From an uncultured Actinomycetes bacterium (GTDB lineage: Bacteria > Actinomycetota > Actinomycetes > Nanopelagicales > Nanopelagicaceae), in NCBI GenBank assembly GCA_903832395.1, contig CAILBF010000017.1, forward strand, positions 1 through 35,531: 35,531 nucleotides of DNA. Reading direction: 5' to 3'. Numbering within the stretch: the stretch's first letter is position 1; each line of letters starts with the position of its first letter. A program made the translations under genes and the position numbers. The notes below the pieces were generated by a model. It saw nothing but the letters and a program-made list of their open reading frames with translations, did no database searches and was not told where the DNA came from. This document shows, piece after piece, positions 1-7,678 of the stretch.

Positions 1-24
1 GCTAACTGGGCCACGCTGCGTAGA

Positions 25-837
25 TTAGTTGAAAATCTGGTCAGGACCTGGGAAATTGCCGGCTTTAACATCGTCGGCGAACTCTGCCGTTGCCGCCAAC
101 ATCTCTGCCCGCAGATTGCGATAGGCCTTAGCTAATTTCGGCGGATTTTTGGTTATGCCCATCAAATCTGTCCACACCAATACCTGTGCATCACATTGAA
201 CACCTGCCCCGATTCCAATGGTCGGAATGGTGAGCGCGGCAGTAATTCGGGCTGCAAGTTCGGCCGACATTAGCTCTAGAACTAAGGCAAAGGCACCGGC
301 TTTTTCGATCGCCAATGCGGCCTCAAAAATTACATCGGCATTAGTTCTGCCCTGTACTTTATAGCCGCCTAATTGATGAAGAGCTTGCGGAGTCAGGCCA
401 ACGTGGCCCATCACTGGAATTCCGGAGGCGACAAGTTTTTCAATAGTTTGTATATGTGCCCCCTCTATTTTTACTCCCATCGCACCAGCCTCTTTGAAGA
501 ATCGAGTGCTCGTAGCAAGCGCCTGCTCAGGTGAGGTTTCATAGGAACCAAATGGCAGATCTGCAATCACTAGCGCCGACTTGCTGGCGCGCACAACTGC
601 CCGAGTGAGCGGGATTAACTCATCGACCGTTACAGGGATGGTGTTCTCATGGCCAAGAAAATTATTTCCCGCACTATCGCCAACGAGTAAAACGGGGATT
701 CCGGCTTCATCAAAGATTTCGGCCGTCATGGCCTCATAGGAGGTGAGCATCGCCCATTTTTCACCGCGCACTTTGGCGGCAGCTAAATCCAGAATCGTGA
801 CGCGTCGGTGCATCGCACCGCCATATAAGGCTTCCAT
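25..837 (-). CDS. panB: 3-methyl-2-oxobutanoate hydroxymethyltransferase (ketopantoate hydroxymethyltransferase)
   Basis: Catalyses the first committed step of pantothenate (vitamin B5/CoA) synthesis: transfer of a hydroxymethyl group from methylene-tetrahydrofolate to alpha-ketoisovalerate in the cytosol. The roughly 270-residue protein shows the PanB barrel signatures LVGDSAGN, the VTVDEL segment, VKIEGA, GHVGLTPQ and GIGAG. I chose the ATG at 837 because a GAGGAGAGG Shine-Dalgarno stands just upstream; a TTG 33 nt earlier would add 11 non-conserved residues. It is divergent from nadE across 77 bp. No other pantothenate gene is present here. The family call is secure; only the start is a choice. 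Confidence 0.95.
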   Translation of the reverse strand: MEALYGGAMHRRVTILDLAAAKVRGEKWAMLTSYEAMTAEIFDEAGIPVLLVGDSAGNNFLGHENTIPVTVDELIPLTRAVVRASKSALVIADLPFGSYETSPEQALATSTRFFKEAGAMGVKIEGAHIQTIEKLVASGIPVMGHVGLTPQALHQLGGYKVQGRTNADVIFEAALAIEKAGAFALVLELMSAELAARITAALTIPTIGIGAGVQCDAQVLVWTDLMGITKNPPKLAKAYRNLRAEMLAATAEFADDVKAGNFPGPDQIFN

Positions 838-901
838 GATTGTCCTCTCCTCGAGGCTCGCAGAATGCAAGTCCCCGGGTACAGAGATAAGGGTACCCCT
901 G

Positions 902-914
902 TTACTCTTGAAAA
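902..914 (+). promoter_or_regulatory. Putative leaderless promoter of nadE
   Basis: TACTCT at 903-908 fits a TAnnnT -10 box and ends 6 nt before the nadE ATG, so transcription would start at or next to the A of the start codon. There is no Shine-Dalgarno and no clear -35 box. Confidence 0.5.
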
Positions 915-2576
915 ATGAAGCTGCGTGTGGCGCTAGCCCAAGTCAATCCAACCGTGGGCGACCTTGCGGGTAACGCGCTTCTGATTACATCGGCCGTTGC
1001 TGCCGCGGAACAAGCTGGCGCACATATTGTGACCTTTCCCGAAATGATTGTTACCGGTTATCCCGTAGAGGATTTAGCGCTGCGCCCTTCTTTTCAGAGC
1101 GCTAGCAAGAGCCAGATCGCCCAGATTGCCAAGAGCATTCACGGTGATTGTGTGGCCATCATCGGCTACTTAGATACTTCCGAAGCGGGCCGGCCACAAA
1201 ATGCGCTCGCCATAATCCATGAGGGTGTGATCAAAGCCCGATACGTTAAACGCCACCTACCTAACTACGGCGTCTTTGATGAGTTCAGAAATTTCATGGC
1301 GGGGGATGAAAGCCTTGTTGTTCGAATCCATGGTGTCGATGTGGCGTTTGCAATTTGTGAAGATATTTGGCATCCACTTCCCGATATTGCCAAACGAACT
1401 CCGGGCTTATTGGTCGTACCAAATGGCTCCCCATATGAGAGAAATAAGGATGATGTGCGGTTGGCCCTGGTTCAAAAGCGCGCCAAAGAAGTTGGCGCGC
1501 CACTGGCATATGTAAATATGACGGGCGGACAAGATGATTTAGTTTTCGATGGCGACACAATTGTGGTTGATAAAACTGGAGCGTTAATCGCTCGAGCTCC
1601 ACAGTTCGATGACCTTCTTATGATTGTTGACATCGAATGCAGCGTTGAAACATCCTCTCCAGATGTCGTTATTTCAAGTGAAGCTGGCGAACTTAAGAAT
1701 ACGATTTCATCAACTGTTGCCGCGCGCCTTGGCGATGAGGCCGAGATGTGGCAAGGGCTAGTTGTGGGTCTGCGCGATTACATCGCCAAAAATGGATTTA
1801 AATCGGTAGTACTTGGACTATCTGGCGGAATCGATTCAGCGCTAGTAGCGGCCATTGCAATCGATGCAGTCGGAGCCTCCAATGTTTATGGAGTTGCAAT
1901 GCCGAGTAAGTACTCATCGGGCCACTCTGTAGAAGATGCACAGGCTTTAGCAAATGCCACCGGTATTAATTTTCGAACCGTTCCAATTGCCCCGATGGTT
2001 GATGCATTCATGAGTAACTTAGATTTAACGGGGTTGGCCGAGGAAAATCTACAGGCCCGGGTGCGCGGTACGACGCTGATGGGGATTTCAAATGGCGAGG
2101 GCCACATTGTTTTAGCAACGGGAAATAAGAGCGAGTTGGCCGTTGGGTATTCAACGTTATATGGCGATGCCGTCGGCGGCTTTGCTCCCATTAAAGATAT
2201 TTACAAGACCGATGTGTGGGCTTTGGCTAATTGGCGCAACGCACAAGCAAGGGCAGAAGGATTAACGCCACCAATTCCCGAGCGCTCCATTACTAAAGAG
2301 CCCAGCGCCGAACTTCGACCCGATCAAAAAGACTCGGACTCTCTGCCCGATTACGCGCTTCTCGATCAAGTTTTACGCCTCTACGTCGATGAGGATCATG
2401 GCTTTGAAGCTTTAATCAAAGAGGGCTTCGAGCCCGAACTCGTTAAGCGCGTGATTGGTTTAGTGGATCGCGCCGAATACAAGCGTCGCCAATATCCACC
2501 TGGCACCAAAGTTTCAGCCCGTGCCTTTGGAAAAGATCGCCGTCTGCCAATGACTTCACGCTGGAGTCAGTCGTAG
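915..2576 (+). CDS. nadE: Glutamine-dependent NAD+ synthetase
   Basis: Makes NAD+ from nicotinate adenine dinucleotide, ATP and glutamine-derived ammonia. The N-terminal half (about 1-260) is a carbon-nitrogen hydrolase (glutaminase) domain with the Glu-Lys-Cys triad at E43 (TFPEM), K112 (YVKRHLPN) and C148 (AICEDIWHP). The C-terminal half is the NAD synthase domain with the pyrophosphatase P-loop SGGIDS at 303-308 and a YPPGTKVSARAFGKDRRLP-type end. At 553 residues it is the shorter bacterial glutamine-dependent form rather than the ~680-residue mycobacterial type. The ATG has no Shine-Dalgarno and is probably translated from a leaderless transcript. Confidence 0.95.
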   Translation: MKLRVALAQVNPTVGDLAGNALLITSAVAAAEQAGAHIVTFPEMIVTGYPVEDLALRPSFQSASKSQIAQIAKSIHGDCVAIIGYLDTSEAGRPQNALAIIHEGVIKARYVKRHLPNYGVFDEFRNFMAGDESLVVRIHGVDVAFAICEDIWHPLPDIAKRTPGLLVVPNGSPYERNKDDVRLALVQKRAKEVGAPLAYVNMTGGQDDLVFDGDTIVVDKTGALIARAPQFDDLLMIVDIECSVETSSPDVVISSEAGELKNTISSTVAARLGDEAEMWQGLVVGLRDYIAKNGFKSVVLGLSGGIDSALVAAIAIDAVGASNVYGVAMPSKYSSGHSVEDAQALANATGINFRTVPIAPMVDAFMSNLDLTGLAEENLQARVRGTTLMGISNGEGHIVLATGNKSELAVGYSTLYGDAVGGFAPIKDIYKTDVWALANWRNAQARAEGLTPPIPERSITKEPSAELRPDQKDSDSLPDYALLDQVLRLYVDEDHGFEALIKEGFEPELVKRVIGLVDRAEYKRRQYPPGTKVSARAFGKDRRLPMTSRWSQS

Positions 2577-2577
2577 A

Positions 2578-2598
2578 AGTTGCGAATAGTTCGCAACT
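2578..2598 (+). terminator. Hairpin after nadE, weak candidate terminator
   Basis: A perfect 9-bp inverted repeat (AGTTGCGAA/TTCGCAACT, 3-nt loop TAG) starts 2 nt after the nadE stop codon. What follows is only T-rich (TTAATTCTT), not a clean T-tract, so this may be a weak intrinsic terminator or a 3'-end stabilising hairpin. It ends 22 nt before the probable -10 box of the cysK leader. Confidence 0.5.
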
Positions 2599-2619
2599 CG
2601 CTTAATTCTTAACTCCTTG

Positions 2620-2632
2620 TAAACTTACCTGC
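2620..2632 (+). promoter_or_regulatory. Putative leaderless promoter of the cysK leader ORF
   Basis: TAAACT at 2620-2625 followed by 7 nt and an ATG at 2633 matches the leaderless arrangement repeated across this window. No convincing -35 box is visible. Confidence 0.45.
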
Positions 2633-2710
2633 ATGCAATCGATTATCACCTGGTTTTTCACACGTAACCGGATAGTTGATTTTTGCTTGTCAACTTCTTG
2701 CAGCTGCTGA
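2633..2710 (+). CDS. Putative cysteine-rich leader peptide (25 aa) upstream of cysK
   Basis: A 25-codon ORF whose last nine residues read FCLSTSCSC before TGA. Three of its last eight codons are TGC, and two of those are separated by one Ser codon directly before the stop. The ATG is placed for leaderless translation (TAAACT box 7 nt upstream). It ends 58 nt before the cysK ATG. Leaderless short ORFs with C-terminal cysteine runs are known attenuators of cysteine-synthesis operons in mycobacteria; assigning this ORF to that class is my inference from position and codon content. Its 3' half lies inside nested inverted repeats. No other function is suggested by the sequence. Confidence 0.62.
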   Translation: MQSIITWFFTRNRIVDFCLSTSCSC

Positions 2711-2754
2711 TTTTTTCTTAATCAGTTTTAAACCTGCAGTTTTTCATCAACTAT
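2672..2754 (+). promoter_or_regulatory. Nested inverted repeats in the cysK leader, candidate attenuator
   Basis: Three complementary pairs are nested: ATAGTTGAT 2672-2680 with ATCAACTAT 2746-2754; TGCAG 2699-2703 with CTGCA 2734-2738; CTGATT 2707-2712 with AATCAG 2720-2725, the last followed by TTTT. A competing local stem pairs GTTGA 2675-2679 with TCAAC 2690-2694. The Cys codons and stop of the leader ORF lie in the 5' arms, and the cysK Shine-Dalgarno (AGGGAGAA, 2759-2766) starts 4 nt after the outer stem. A ribosome paused at the Cys codons would change which stems form. The pairings are visible; the switch mechanism is inferred. Confidence 0.55.
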
Positions 2755-2768
2755 TTCTAGGGAGAATT

Positions 2769-3695
2769 ATGAGAATTTATAACAGCATTACAGAGGTTTT
2801 TGGAAACACCCCTTTAGTTCGCATCAATAAGCTAACTGATGGCGCACAAGGAAACGTCTATGCAAAGTTGGAGTTCTACAACCCAACATCTTCGGTGAAA
2901 GACCGTTTGGGAATTGCAATGATCGATGCCGCTGAAGCAAGTGGCGCACTAAAGCCGGGCGGAACAGTTGTTGAGGCAACATCGGGCAACACTGGTATCG
3001 CTGTGGCAATGGTTGCAGCCGCGCGTGGCTATAAGTCCATTTTCACGATGCCAGAATCGGTTTCAAAGGAGCGCCGCAAACTTATTCTGGCCTTTGGTGC
3101 CGAATTAGTTTTAACTCCAGCGGCTGAGGGCATGAAAGGCGCCGTAGCTGCAGCTGAAAAACTAAGTGATTCCGGCGCAGTTTTAGTTCGCCAATTTGAA
3201 AATGAGGCAGGCCCCGCAATCCACTATGCAACAACTGGCCCCGAAATTTGGCGTGATCTAGATGGGCAAGTCGATGCATTCATCTCAGGAATCGGTACCG
3301 GGGGAACTATTACCGGAACTGGCAGATTCTTAAAAGAGAAGAATCCAGGAATTAAAGTCTTTGGTGTTGAACCTGCGGCATCGCCAATTTTAAATGGCGG
3401 CGCACCTGGACCGCACCCACTTCAGGGCATTGGAGCGAACTTCATTCCAAATATTCTCGACCGCACTGTCTATGACGAGATTTTGGATGCAACTGCAGAT
3501 GATGCAATGAAATATGCGCGTAGAGCTGCTGCTGAAGAGGGAATCCTGGCTGGAATCTCATCGGGTGCAACGTTGTGGGCAGCTACTGAAGTTGCCAAAC
3601 GCCCAGAGTTTGCCGGAAAAAATATTGTTGTAATTGTTGCATCATCTGGTGAGCGTTACCTGTCAACGATCCTGTATCAGGATTTAGCTGAGTAA
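2769..3695 (+). CDS. cysK: Cysteine synthase (O-acetylserine sulfhydrylase A)
   Basis: PLP enzyme that joins sulfide to O-acetylserine to give cysteine. 308 residues, the usual length. K44 in SSVKDR is the Schiff-base lysine, TSGNTG (71-76) is the substrate-binding loop, GTGGT binds the PLP phosphate and ISSGA lies near the C-terminus. I start at the ATG preceded by AGGGAGAA; an upstream in-frame TTG extension runs through the leader structure and carries no conserved sequence. It forms a tight operon with the serine acetyltransferase gene 1 nt downstream, so both steps from serine to cysteine are co-expressed, probably under the cysteine leader upstream. Confidence 0.96.
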   Translation: MRIYNSITEVFGNTPLVRINKLTDGAQGNVYAKLEFYNPTSSVKDRLGIAMIDAAEASGALKPGGTVVEATSGNTGIAVAMVAAARGYKSIFTMPESVSKERRKLILAFGAELVLTPAAEGMKGAVAAAEKLSDSGAVLVRQFENEAGPAIHYATTGPEIWRDLDGQVDAFISGIGTGGTITGTGRFLKEKNPGIKVFGVEPAASPILNGGAPGPHPLQGIGANFIPNILDRTVYDEILDATADDAMKYARRAAAEEGILAGISSGATLWAATEVAKRPEFAGKNIVVIVASSGERYLSTILYQDLAE

Positions 3696-3696
3696 A

Positions 3697-4203
3697 ATGA
3701 TCTCTAGAATATTTGAAGATCTCGATAACGCTCTGACTAAAGATCCAGCGGCTAGAAATCGTCTTGAAGTTTTACTGGCCTACCCAGGTGTTCATGCAGT
3801 GTGGGGTTTTCGCGTAGCTCACTTCCTCTGGCGAAATAACTTAAAACTTATCGCTCGTATTTTCTCTAGCTGGGTGCGCACTGCGACCGGAATTGAAATC
3901 CATCCTGCGGCAACGATTGGGCGTCGATTCTTCATCGACCATGGAATGGGCGTAGTTATTGGCGCAACTGCCATCATTGGTGACGATGTCATGATGTATC
4001 ACGATGTGACGTTAGGGGCCCGTTCATATGTGAAAGGTAAGCGCCACCCAACCATTGAAAATAACGTTGTTATCGGCGCAGGAGCCAGAGTCATCGGCGA
4101 CATCACTATTGGCCATGGCGCACGTATTAACGCCAATGTGGTCATTACAAGGGACATACCAGCGCAAAGCACGCTAGATAGCAGTGAATTCTTCGTTATT
4201 TAA
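3697..4203 (+). CDS. cysE: Serine O-acetyltransferase (short form)
   Basis: Acetylates serine with acetyl-CoA to give O-acetylserine, the CysK substrate. At 168 residues it is a short form lacking most of the N-terminal helical domain. After an N-terminal helical part (1-60) comes a left-handed beta-helix of hexapeptide repeats with the family signatures IHPAATIG, FIDHGMGVVIG and YHDVTLGA. The usual VVGxPAR-type C-terminal end is replaced by a short tail ending in acidic-aromatic-aromatic-Val-Ile. A C-terminal Ile is the feature by which other CysE proteins dock into the CysK active site. The gene starts 1 nt after the cysK stop. Confidence 0.93.
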   Translation: MISRIFEDLDNALTKDPAARNRLEVLLAYPGVHAVWGFRVAHFLWRNNLKLIARIFSSWVRTATGIEIHPAATIGRRFFIDHGMGVVIGATAIIGDDVMMYHDVTLGARSYVKGKRHPTIENNVVIGAGARVIGDITIGHGARINANVVITRDIPAQSTLDSSEFFVI

Positions 4204-4237
4204 TGAGTTAACACGGCCGTAACCTGCCTTTGCAAGA

Positions 4238-5551
4238 ATGCTGGCCATGTCACTAGATGCCGATAAGCAACAAGAGTTCGTTCTACGAACAATTGAAGAG
4301 CGCAACATTCGTTTTGTGCGTTTATGGTTCACCGATGTTTTGGGCTTTCTAAAGTCAGTTGCAATCGCACCTGCCGAACTCGAGAACGCATTTGATGAGG
4401 GCATTGGCTTTGATGGTTCGGCAATCGAAGGCTTTGCTCGCGTTACTGAATCTGACATGTTGGCAAAACCAGATCCCTCAACTTTTTCAATTTTGCCCTG
4501 GCGCACTGAATCACCTGGGGCCGCGCGCATGTTCTGCGACATCACCATGCCAGATGGAACACCTTCTCCGGCCGACCCTCGTAATGTCTTGCGTCGCATT
4601 TTAGATAAAGCTGCAACTATGGGCTACACCTGTTACACCCATCCAGAGATTGAGTTTTTCTTATTTAAATCAATGCCAGAAGTTGGCGTCGCACCAGCTC
4701 CAGTTGATCAAGGCGGCTACTTCGATCACACTCCTGCAGTTGTAGGTCACGACTTCCGCCGACAGGCAATTACTTTGCTTGAGGCAATGGGAATCTCCGT
4801 GGAATTTTCACATCACGAAGGTGGACCAGGTCAACAAGAGATTGACTTGCGCGATGCTGACGCGCTAACAACGGCCGATAACATCATGACCTTTCGACAT
4901 GTCATCAAAGAGGTCGCGATGGATCAAGGTTTCCATGCATCTTTTATGCCAAAGCCTTTTACTGATCATCCGGGCAGTGGAATGCATACGCACGTATCGC
5001 TATTTAAGGGCGAAGAAAACGCTTTTTATGATGCAAAGGCCCAGTACAACTTATCTAATGTTGGTCGATCTTTTATCGCTGGCATTCTCAAACATGCACC
5101 TGAAATTACTGCGATAACTAATCAATGGGTGAACTCGTATAAGCGCCTGCATGGCGGAGGAGAGGCACCGGCAGTTATCAACTGGGGACCAAGTAATCGC
5201 GGAGCACTTGTGCGTCTTCCCATGTACAAGCCAGGCAAAGAGAACTCAACGCGCATTGAATTTAGATCACCGGATACTGCATGTAATCCATATCTTGCCT
5301 ATGCCGTTATGTTGGCAGCTGGACTGAAAGGCGTAGAAGAAGGCTATGTATTGAGCGATGCAAGTGATCCAATCTCACTTCCAACCGATCTCAATGAGGC
5401 AATTCTACAAATGGAGAAAAGCGCACTTGTGCGTGAGACGTTAGGCGAGCATGTATTTGAGTATGTGCTTCGCAATAAACGCGCTGAATGGCGAGATTAC
5501 AGTCGCCAGGTGAGCGCTTACGAATTAGACAGGTATTTGCCGGTTCTATAA
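4238..5551 (+). CDS. glnA: Type I glutamine synthetase, GlnA2-like
   Basis: ATP-dependent amide-forming ligase of the GSI family. The N-terminus (EFVLRTIEERNIRFVRLWF) and the GFDGSAIEGF segment match actinobacterial GlnA2 closely. 437 residues is the short GSI-alpha/GlnA2 length. Catalytic signatures include EIEFFLF, HHEGGPGQQEIDLR, GSGMHTHVSL and the NRGALVRLP/EFRSPD segments. The NLYDLP adenylylation site of GlnA1 enzymes is absent, so regulation by adenylylation is not expected. Some actinobacterial GlnA2/GlnA3 proteins are gamma-glutamylpolyamine synthetases, so the substrate could be a polyamine instead of ammonia. A second in-frame ATG 9 nt downstream is an equally possible start. Confidence 0.92.
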   Translation: MLAMSLDADKQQEFVLRTIEERNIRFVRLWFTDVLGFLKSVAIAPAELENAFDEGIGFDGSAIEGFARVTESDMLAKPDPSTFSILPWRTESPGAARMFCDITMPDGTPSPADPRNVLRRILDKAATMGYTCYTHPEIEFFLFKSMPEVGVAPAPVDQGGYFDHTPAVVGHDFRRQAITLLEAMGISVEFSHHEGGPGQQEIDLRDADALTTADNIMTFRHVIKEVAMDQGFHASFMPKPFTDHPGSGMHTHVSLFKGEENAFYDAKAQYNLSNVGRSFIAGILKHAPEITAITNQWVNSYKRLHGGGEAPAVINWGPSNRGALVRLPMYKPGKENSTRIEFRSPDTACNPYLAYAVMLAAGLKGVEEGYVLSDASDPISLPTDLNEAILQMEKSALVRETLGEHVFEYVLRNKRAEWRDYSRQVSAYELDRYLPVL

Positions 5552-5567
5552 ACAGAGAAGTGGCAGA

Positions 5568-5579
5568 TATAATCCTCAT
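5568..5579 (+). promoter_or_regulatory. Consensus -10 box, leaderless promoter of the secreted metalloprotease
   Basis: A perfect TATAAT at 5568-5573 ends 6 nt before the ATG at 5580, in the 28-nt gap after glnA. This predicts a leaderless transcript independent of glnA. No good -35 box is visible. Confidence 0.65.
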
Positions 5580-7592
5580 ATGCTGAGGAAGGCTGTAACT
5601 CTCGTATTAACTCTCTGCATATCGCTATTAGGCCTGCAGAGTGTTCAGGCCTCTCCACGCGTCTTTGGAACTTATCAACTTGATTTTCTGCCTATTGCCA
5701 CTAATTTAGGAAGTGCAATCCCAACAGAGGCGATTGCAAGAGAGTTGACACGTTTAGCAAGTTTGGCCTTTGAAGATGCTAGCCAAGGAAGAATTAAATT
5801 TTCATTTAGAAGATTATTACCAGAGTACAAAGCTAGCGAAAGAGTTGACAATGCAACCCAAGTGGGCAAATTTTACGGCACACCCGCTGTAGCCGATTCT
5901 GGTTTTGCTGGTGTATTTGTCGTCGGGATCATTCCGAATGACTCCACGGTATTTTTTGCAGGGCAATCCGATACAGGCCAAAATTTGATTATGAACGGCC
6001 CGCTAAATACAAATGGATCTACTGTTCATGTGTTTACTCACGAACTCGGCCACAACTTCTATTTAATGCACGCCGATACTTCGGTGTGTTCTGTAGTCAA
6101 TAGCCAATTGACGTGTGATCGAAATGACTATGGAGATAAATCCGATCCGATGGGCAGTTACATAATCGGTTACTATTCGAATCCACCTTTGGCACGTTTC
6201 AGTGCAACTATGCTCGACCAGCTCGGCCTGATCGCTGCAACGGAAAAGACCGAAGTACTAGATTCTGGTGATTTCACAATCGTTCCCGTTTACCCACTTA
6301 CGCGCTCTGGCGTGCGCCTTCTCGAGATTCCTATTAATGATGAAGTTGCGTACACCATTGAATATCGGGATCCCGTGGGGGTGGAGGCTCAATTAAATGC
6401 AACGCAAATAAATGTGCCAGGGGGGAATAGTTATTACCCGACAATTCCATCGTACGGTTTTCAACTTCGAATGGTCAAACCCCTAGCAACTCACAGTGAC
6501 GGGCTATTGCCTGTAATTAACTATGGACTACATGGAGGAACGGCGCTTGTTGTCGACTCTCAGTCTGGGCGGCAGGGTTTTGATGCAGGACGAACTCAAA
6601 ATCTCTCGGACGGGACCGTAGTCACATTCATTAGCTATGACTCTGTAGCAGGCGCAAAAATTCGCATAACTCGGCCCAAAGACTCTTCGCCACCAGTGAT
6701 AAATTCTCCTACGTTCCGCATGTATACAGAAAGTGGCTCGTATTACACCACCAACGATCTGACAATTAAGAAATCTGCGGAAGGCAGTAGTGATTGGCCG
6801 ATTTTTAAATTAGATACTCGAGCAATTTCAGATGATCGCCGCTTAAAAACTGTCAGTTTACTTTTTAACGGTGAAATTGTTGCAACTCAAAGTGATGTGC
6901 CACTCGGAGCAAAAAACCTCCTGATATATAATCCAACTCAGACGGGTAAATTTGATGTAACTGTCGAAGCGAGCGACTACTTAGGCAATAAATCTACCGC
7001 TAGTTTAGGAACCTATAACTTAATTAAGTATTTACTGCAAAAACCTTGGATAACTAGCAGCGTTAAAGAAGATACCTTGACTATTATAGTTAATAGACTC
7101 GCCACGGAGAATATTAAGTATGAGATATCTAATATCTCAGCGGGAAACTTAATTGACCAATCTACCCAAGGCAACAGCACAACTTTCACAGTTGGTGGGT
7201 TACGTTCTAAGCAAAACTTCACAGCACAATTTTCAGGCACAGATGAATTTGGAAATACCGATGATGGCTCAACGTTTGAGACCGAAATTCCGGGGCTAAC
7301 ATGCGACAGTTCGCAATGTTATGTTGGCATTACATGGGATGTTAATAATCTTTACTGGCAATCAATTACAGGCAAACTTGAGCTGCAAGAAAAACTAGCC
7401 AATAAGTGGAAGACGATCAAATCGGCAACTGCAATTAAGGATTCAACTAGGGTCGGGGGCTTTCCGTACACCTATAAAATCTCCATGATTTACACACAAC
7501 CCGGGACGCATACATATCGCCTATATATCGCTCCAAGCAAGAAGTTCACCGCGTGGATTGGGCGCAGCTTCACCCAAATCGTTCTGCCTTAA
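5580..7592 (+). CDS. Secreted gametolysin-like (M11-type) zinc metalloprotease with C-terminal Ig-like region
   Basis: Predicted exported protease of 670 residues. A Sec signal peptide (KAVTLVLTLCISLLGLQ core) probably ends at VQA-SP after residue 24. The catalytic site is HELGHNFYLMH at 154-164, a metzincin-type HExxHxxxxxH. In it Y161 stands where most metzincins have Gly. A Met-turn (DPMGS, M191) follows after a YGDKSD segment. This combination is closest to the M11 gametolysin family. Residues from about 365 on look like two or three beta-sandwich (Ig/Fn3-like) domains for substrate or surface binding. No C-terminal anchor is seen. Substrate unknown; export, zinc binding and family are inferred from motifs. 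Confidence 0.75.
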   Translation: MLRKAVTLVLTLCISLLGLQSVQASPRVFGTYQLDFLPIATNLGSAIPTEAIARELTRLASLAFEDASQGRIKFSFRRLLPEYKASERVDNATQVGKFYGTPAVADSGFAGVFVVGIIPNDSTVFFAGQSDTGQNLIMNGPLNTNGSTVHVFTHELGHNFYLMHADTSVCSVVNSQLTCDRNDYGDKSDPMGSYIIGYYSNPPLARFSATMLDQLGLIAATEKTEVLDSGDFTIVPVYPLTRSGVRLLEIPINDEVAYTIEYRDPVGVEAQLNATQINVPGGNSYYPTIPSYGFQLRMVKPLATHSDGLLPVINYGLHGGTALVVDSQSGRQGFDAGRTQNLSDGTVVTFISYDSVAGAKIRITRPKDSSPPVINSPTFRMYTESGSYYTTNDLTIKKSAEGSSDWPIFKLDTRAISDDRRLKTVSLLFNGEIVATQSDVPLGAKNLLIYNPTQTGKFDVTVEASDYLGNKSTASLGTYNLIKYLLQKPWITSSVKEDTLTIIVNRLATENIKYEISNISAGNLIDQSTQGNSTTFTVGGLRSKQNFTAQFSGTDEFGNTDDGSTFETEIPGLTCDSSQCYVGITWDVNNLYWQSITGKLELQEKLANKWKTIKSATAIKDSTRVGGFPYTYKISMIYTQPGTHTYRLYIAPSKKFTAWIGRSFTQIVLP

Positions 7593-7598
7593 CCTCCT

Positions 7599-7627
7599 TT
7601 GATTCATTTCACGGCTTGAGTTAGACT
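7599..7627 (+). promoter_or_regulatory. Promoter of the leuA leader
   Basis: TTGATT (7599-7604) and TAGACT (7622-7627) are separated by 17 nt, a near-ideal -35/-10 pair. The leader ATG begins 6 nt after the -10 box, so the transcript is predicted to begin at the leader start codon. It is the best two-box promoter in the window. Confidence 0.72.
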
Positions 7628-7633
7628 TAACCT

Positions 7634-7678
7634 ATGTTGCGCAGTCTCCTCCTTAGCTGCCGTGGCGGGGTCAAATAA
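7634..7678 (+). CDS. leuL: leuA leader peptide (14 aa, MLRSLLLSCRGGVK)
   Basis: A 14-codon ORF with four Leu codons, three of them consecutive (CTC CTC CTT), ending in TAA at 7676-7678. It sits 63 nt before leuA and directly after a strong promoter, with its ATG at the predicted transcription start. Leucine-codon runs in a short ORF before leuA are the classic sign of ribosome-mediated attenuation, a mechanism also proposed for actinobacterial leuA. Ribosome pausing at these codons under leucine or Leu-tRNA shortage would report leucine status to the downstream RNA structure. Confidence 0.8.
   Translation: MLRSLLLSCRGGVK

Noticed and set aside
1..24. Sequence downstream of panB at the left edge
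   Set aside because: Too short to assign; no start, stop or motif that supports a feature.
881..900. GGGTAC repeats between panB and nadE as an operator
   Set aside because: Short, imperfect and not symmetric around either promoter; not enough to call a site.
2676..2768. N-terminal extension of cysK from a TTG
   Set aside because: The extension has no family similarity, and the ATG at 2769 has a clear Shine-Dalgarno.
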